Shown piece by piece: positions 60,651 through 64,000 of a stretch of DNA of 64,000 nt. The position numbers and the translations under genes were made by a program. Position 1 is the stretch's first letter, and each line of letters opens with the position of its first letter. This DNA comes from Lachancea kluyveri NRRL Y-12651 (taxonomy: Eukaryota > Ascomycota > Saccharomycetes > Saccharomycetales > Saccharomycetaceae). The notes beneath the pieces were generated by a model. That model was not told where the DNA came from. It did no database searches and saw only the letters and a program-made list of their open reading frames with translations. The stretch lies in the NCBI GenBank assembly GCA_000149225.2, contig CM000691.1, positions 1,054,001-1,118,000 of the forward strand. The letters run 5' to 3'.

Positions 60651-61730
60651 ATGTCTGCCGAATGGAAGGTCGATCCTGACAATAGAAGAAGGCTGTTACA
60701 GCTACAGAAAATTGGTAGTAACAAGAAATGTATTGATTGTAATGCTCCTAATCCTCAATGGGCGTCTCCAAAATTTGGTATCTTTATTTGTTTGGAATGT
60801 GCGGGTATCCACAGAGGTTTGGGCGTTCATATATCCTTTGTGAGATCTATCACGATGGACCAATTTAAGCCGGAAGAGTTAGCGAGGATGGAAAAAGGCG
60901 GTAATGAGGGCTTTAATGAGTATATGTCTTCCCATGGGGTAGACTTGAAGCTACCTCCAAAAGTCAAGTATGACAACCCTATTGCCACCGATTATAAGAA
61001 CAAATTAACCTCACTAGTGGAAGGTACTGAGTGGACGGAGCCAGAGCACCCAGGCTTTGACCCTCACGTTTTAACTGCAGAGTTTGATTCAGCCACTGTT
61101 GCTTCTGCTTCTACCGTTACTACAGCCGATCAAACACCGACTGCGTCTCGTAAAGGCACTCCTCAGTTGCCTCAAGACCAAAAGGACAAAAATGAAACCT
61201 ATTTCGCTCAGCTAGGCAAGAAGAACCAACTAAAACCTGATCATGTCCCACCTTCACAAGGTGGCAAGTACCAAGGCTTTGGTAACACCCCAGTAAATGG
61301 GTCCGCTAGTACTGTGCCTGTCAGCGGCTCTTTGGCTGCGCTGTCTTTGGACAATTTCCAAAAGGATCCCGTAGGCACATTCACCAAGGGTTGGGGTCTG
61401 TTTTCTACCGCGGTTTCTAAATCTATGGAAGAGGTTAACAACTCCGTGATCAAGCCAGGCGTTGAACAGTTACAGCAGAAAGATCTTTCCGAAGAGGCAA
61501 AGAGAGCTGCTGCCCAGTTTGGTCAGAAGTTCCAGGAGACTAGTACTTATGGCTTTCAAGCTTTCACCAATTTCACCAAAAATCTGCAAACGCAGTACAA
61601 CAACGGATTTCAAGATTCTGGTAGTAGCAATTCCCAATATACAAAGTTGTTTGATGGATTAGATGAAGAACAAGTGGGAAAACAGACCAAGCCAAGGAAT
61701 ACTGATAACGAGGAGTGGGATGATTTTTAA
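60651..61730 (+). CDS. GCS1: ArfGAP Gcs1/Sps18
   Basis: Protein of 359 residues (S. cerevisiae Gcs1 352). The ArfGAP zinc finger has Cys27, Cys30, Cys47 and Cys50, with the arginine finger Arg55 in GIHRGLG. After a linker, the C-terminal half has [20 protein letters not shown] (like the lipid-packing ALPS motif) and more amphipathic helices to ~320, and ends in EEWDDF, a WxxF-type binding motif. Gcs1 stimulates GTP hydrolysis on Arf1 at the Golgi and endosomes. S. cerevisiae has GCS1 (YDL226C) and SPS18 (YNL204C) as a pair; this gene stands for both, and its full zinc finger and ALPS favour the Gcs1 role. Confidence 0.95.
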   Translation: MSAEWKVDPDNRRRLLQLQKIGSNKKCIDCNAPNPQWASPKFGIFICLECAGIHRGLGVHISFVRSITMDQFKPEELARMEKGGNEGFNEYMSSHGVDLKLPPKVKYDNPIATDYKNKLTSLVEGTEWTEPEHPGFDPHVLTAEFDSATVASASTVTTADQTPTASRKGTPQLPQDQKDKNETYFAQLGKKNQLKPDHVPPSQGGKYQGFGNTPVNGSASTVPVSGSLAALSLDNFQKDPVGTFTKGWGLFSTAVSKSMEEVNNSVIKPGVEQLQQKDLSEEAKRAAAQFGQKFQETSTYGFQAFTNFTKNLQTQYNNGFQDSGSSNSQYTKLFDGLDEEQVGKQTKPRNTDNEEWDDF

Positions 61731-62013
61731 ATAGAATATTTTCGAGATAGAAGCGCCGCAGCTATTTCACCATAACATCTTAGGCCTATAGATGATTATA
61801 TATTAACACTCTATTTTTTAAAAGAAAATTGAATTAGACCTCTTGGCTGGTTGTCATTTTTTTTTTTTTTAATTCTTTTTTCTCATTTTTCAACTTTCAT
61901 TACTGGAACTTCTATTTCTTTTTGTTAAACATCAAAATTATAAGTCAAGGCTACAAAACTTTGTAACCTAAGATTTAAATCAATGAGTTATTTGCTCCCT
62001 CATAAAAACCTGG

Positions 62014-63084
62014 CTAAACACTTAAAGTATGGTTGTTGTTCGAATTCCTACTTCGCCTCGAATTTGTAGATGTTGCATTGACGCTTGTCTGTGATTCGGG
62101 ATGAAACGGTAATGCTGGGAGGTTGTTTTTGCTAGTCACATCGTTTGGTTCTTTATCGTCACTTGAATCAACATCCCAACTTTTTGCTTTGCTACAACAG
62201 AACCTTTTTGGGCTGTATGCTCTTGTTGGATCCGTCGACGTTTGCTGCAGGGAATTTACTGTTCCACCAAAGCTCCAGACAGTTGGGAAATATTGTCTGT
62301 AAATAATTAGGGAGCTGATAGTTCCAATCAAAGCTCCCATTATAGAATCTGTGAGGAAATGCCTATTATCAGAAAGGCTTGACGCACTAATCAATATCGC
62401 AAGAAAAATTGGCCATGTAACCATAGGTAAAGTCATAGAATTAGAGGAAGTCGCATTCGTTACAATATCGACCCTTGACAATATCATGAAGACCACAACA
62501 GTTAAATTCGCAAAGGCTGTAGAGGCAGTACCACTTGGAAAACTTCTAAACCCATCAATCAACTTTGGGAGACTTTCCGGACTACACATGGTAATATCAA
62601 TCATGTGGCCTTGAACTAGATCTGGATTTGGTTGACAGCGGGAAAGAAGATCAGGCCTTGGGCTACCAGTAATATTCTTTAGTAGCGAAACAATGCTCGA
62701 CTGTAGCGCATTGGATCCTAGCACCGTTAGAATTGCCGAATGTGTATTCCACAATTTACGTGTTGCAGAAAAATCTGTGCTGAAAATGTTTAAGCCAGAA
62801 GTAGTCAAAATAGAAACACCAATAGTACAAAAAATTAATAGAAGATTTGGAAATAGCGTTTGACTATTGGCAAAATACATATGTGAAATGGACGAGTCAA
62901 AAACCGAAAAATCAGCGAATCTTGGGTGCAATATTCTCCTATAAATTTGTGACAAAACTAATGCCACTATGTAAATGGACCATTCAGCAACGTAAAATAA
63001 AAGTGTTAAAACAGAAATGTTACGGCCACCGAAGTGAACAAATACGTCTCTCTTAATGCCAAAATTGGATACAAAACTTGTCAT
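62014..63084 (-). CDS. PAP2-family membrane protein with an altered catalytic motif
   Basis: Protein of 356 residues with about six hydrophobic spans. It has the lipid phosphate phosphatase motifs in order: C1 KNITGSPRP (136-144) intact; C2 at 183-186 reads PSGT rather than PSGH; C3 keeps His242 and Asp246 (NRHFLTD) but has Ser236 where SRx5Hx3D has Arg. The family pieces RPDLLSRC and DGFRSFPSG resemble yeast Dpp1 and Lpp1. A ~85-residue hydrophilic tail with Asp- and Asn-rich parts follows. At this place S. cerevisiae has no such gene that I recall. It may be a diverged phosphatase or a catalytically dead relative. It is convergent with GCS1 and divergent from RTT106. Confidence 0.8.
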   Translation of the reverse strand: MTSFVSNFGIKRDVFVHFGGRNISVLTLLFYVAEWSIYIVALVLSQIYRRILHPRFADFSVFDSSISHMYFANSQTLFPNLLLIFCTIGVSILTTSGLNIFSTDFSATRKLWNTHSAILTVLGSNALQSSIVSLLKNITGSPRPDLLSRCQPNPDLVQGHMIDITMCSPESLPKLIDGFRSFPSGTASTAFANLTVVVFMILSRVDIVTNATSSNSMTLPMVTWPIFLAILISASSLSDNRHFLTDSIMGALIGTISSLIIYRQYFPTVWSFGGTVNSLQQTSTDPTRAYSPKRFCCSKAKSWDVDSSDDKEPNDVTSKNNLPALPFHPESQTSVNATSTNSRRSRNSNNNHTLSV

Positions 63085-63400
63085 TGCTTATTCATCCAAT
63101 TCTGTATGCTTAATCACGAAAACATGGTAGTACAAGTGGGAAAGTCATCATTGTGTAAAGTTATATACATTGAAATTTTGGATGATGATTCTGTGTCCAA
63201 AACACCACTTCGAGAATTATAATTTGTATTCACCATATATTGACAACTGACGCAAATGCTGTGGATCTAATGCCACAAAAAAAAACGATAATCTACGTAT
63301 GCCGCGACAAGCAACACGAAAACTTTTCAAACACGTTAAGATAGATTAATGTCATATTAGGTGTGTGTGAAACGAACGAATAAGGCAGTTCACAGTTCCA
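63085..63400. other. Divergent promoter, PAP2-family gene and RTT106
   Basis: About 315 bp of AT-rich sequence. No gene or recognisable element is seen. Confidence 0.5.
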
Positions 63401-64000
63401 ATGGCCGAAGATACTGAACCATTTTTGGAGAATTTACCGAAGGAATTAAGAGAGAACATCAAGGATGTATGTCAAATAGTTCCAGGAGCTTTAACTACGT
63501 TCAAGCGTCTATACAACTACGCTAAAGATGATCAAGACTTAAAAAGAAAAGGAAAAAGTTCTCAGATGACCTCTGAAATATCAGATAGCAGTATAATATT
63601 TCAACTAAAGGAAGTTTCCGTTTTGTCACCGCTTCGCAAGAAGCTCGACTTAGCTATTTGCTTGTCATCTGAAAACAATAAACCAGTGCTATCTTTGTCC
63701 AAAGAGAAGGTATCAGAGCTTGTAATCCCAGATCTAAACACAAACGTGAAGTTCGCAGCTTTCTTGCCATTCCCAGAGAAGAAAAACCTTGTTTACTTGC
63801 TCATCTCTTATCACCATTCCTTGAATCCAAAACTAACGGAGCCTGTATTGATTACTATGAACAAAGAAGGTATTTTGAAACAGTTCAAGGCTTTAAATCT
63901 CTTGACACAAAGTTCTACAGAGTTTCATCAATGTATTGAGTATATGAGGAAACAAGCTATTTTGACAGGATTCAGAATTTCCGACCCTTTTTCTAGCACT
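63401..64000 (+). CDS. RTT106: Rtt106 histone chaperone, 5' part
   Basis: The frame starts at the ATG at 63401 and is open to the window end: 200 codons, so the gene is partial here. It reads MAEDTEPFLENLPKELREN, then IIFQLKEVSVLSPLRKKLDL and YMRKQAILTGFRISDPF, all closely matching S. cerevisiae Rtt106 (YNL206C). The visible part is the N-terminal dimerisation domain (about 1-45) and most of the first PH domain. Rtt106 deposits H3K56-acetylated H3-H4 during replication and represses histone genes. Confidence 0.95.
   Translation, partial: MAEDTEPFLENLPKELRENIKDVCQIVPGALTTFKRLYNYAKDDQDLKRKGKSSQMTSEISDSSIIFQLKEVSVLSPLRKKLDLAICLSSENNKPVLSLSKEKVSELVIPDLNTNVKFAAFLPFPEKKNLVYLLISYHHSLNPKLTEPVLITMNKEGILKQFKALNLLTQSSTEFHQCIEYMRKQAILTGFRISDPFSST

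Noticed and set aside
1-64000. Transposons, LTRs, CRISPR-like arrays, tRNA genes
   Set aside because: I looked for terminal repeats, reverse transcriptase or transposase blocks, regularly spaced repeats, and B boxes (GGTTCGANNCC) on both strands and found none that hold up.

Overview
This window is nuclear DNA from a budding yeast of the family Saccharomycetaceae. Almost every gene reads directly against a named Saccharomyces cerevisiae gene. Short introns carry yeast-type signals (GTATGT or GTACGT, TACTAAC or TATTAAC, YAG), genes are densely packed, and the ribosomal protein gene has a Rap1-type element. The gene order interleaves two S. cerevisiae regions, YDL211-YDL226 on chromosome IV and YNL176-YNL206 on chromosome XIV, with one copy of each pair that S. 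cerevisiae keeps in duplicate. That is the arrangement expected before the whole-genome duplication. I infer a non-duplicated species, plausibly of the Zygosaccharomyces/Torulaspora group; the species itself cannot be fixed from sequence reading alone.

Layout, left to right: TDA7-type membrane protein (+), MRPL22 (+), SHR3 (-), RPS3 (-), RHO5 (+), PBR1 (-), IPI3 (+), a small SNRNP27-like gene (-), NOP6 (+), NPR1/PRR2 kinase (+), MRPL19 (+), UBP10 (-), GDH2 (+), RRI1/CSN5 (+), SWT21 (-), TIM22 (+), KAR1 (-), SRP1 (-), a YNL190W-type repeat wall protein (-), DUG3 (-, intron), DTD1 (-, intron), CHS1 (-), YNL193W-type protein (-, intron), CDC13 (+), FMP45/YNL194C (+), HBT1 (+), SLZ1 (+), WHI3/WHI4 (+), SHS1 (-), GCR2 (+), NNR1 (+), PSY2 (+), SPS19 (-), GCS1/SPS18 (+), a PAP2-family membrane protein (-) and the 5' part of RTT106 (+, cut by the window end). 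These are housekeeping genes with independent promoters rather than a pathway cluster. Local themes are nitrogen use (NPR1, SHR3, GDH2, DUG3), ribosome making (RPS3, IPI3, NOP6, with RRPE/PAC promoters) and cell surface/septum (CHS1, SHS1, FMP45, the YNL190W type).

I saw no transposon, LTR, tRNA, rRNA, CRISPR array or centromere. The most interesting points are: two introns, in DUG3 and in the YNL193W-type gene, that restore the true N-termini; a small protein with the C-terminal signature of the spliceosomal SNRNP27 family; a PAP2-fold protein whose PSGH catalytic motif reads PSGT; a probable 5' leader intron before HBT1; and RRPE/PAC elements upstream of UBP10.
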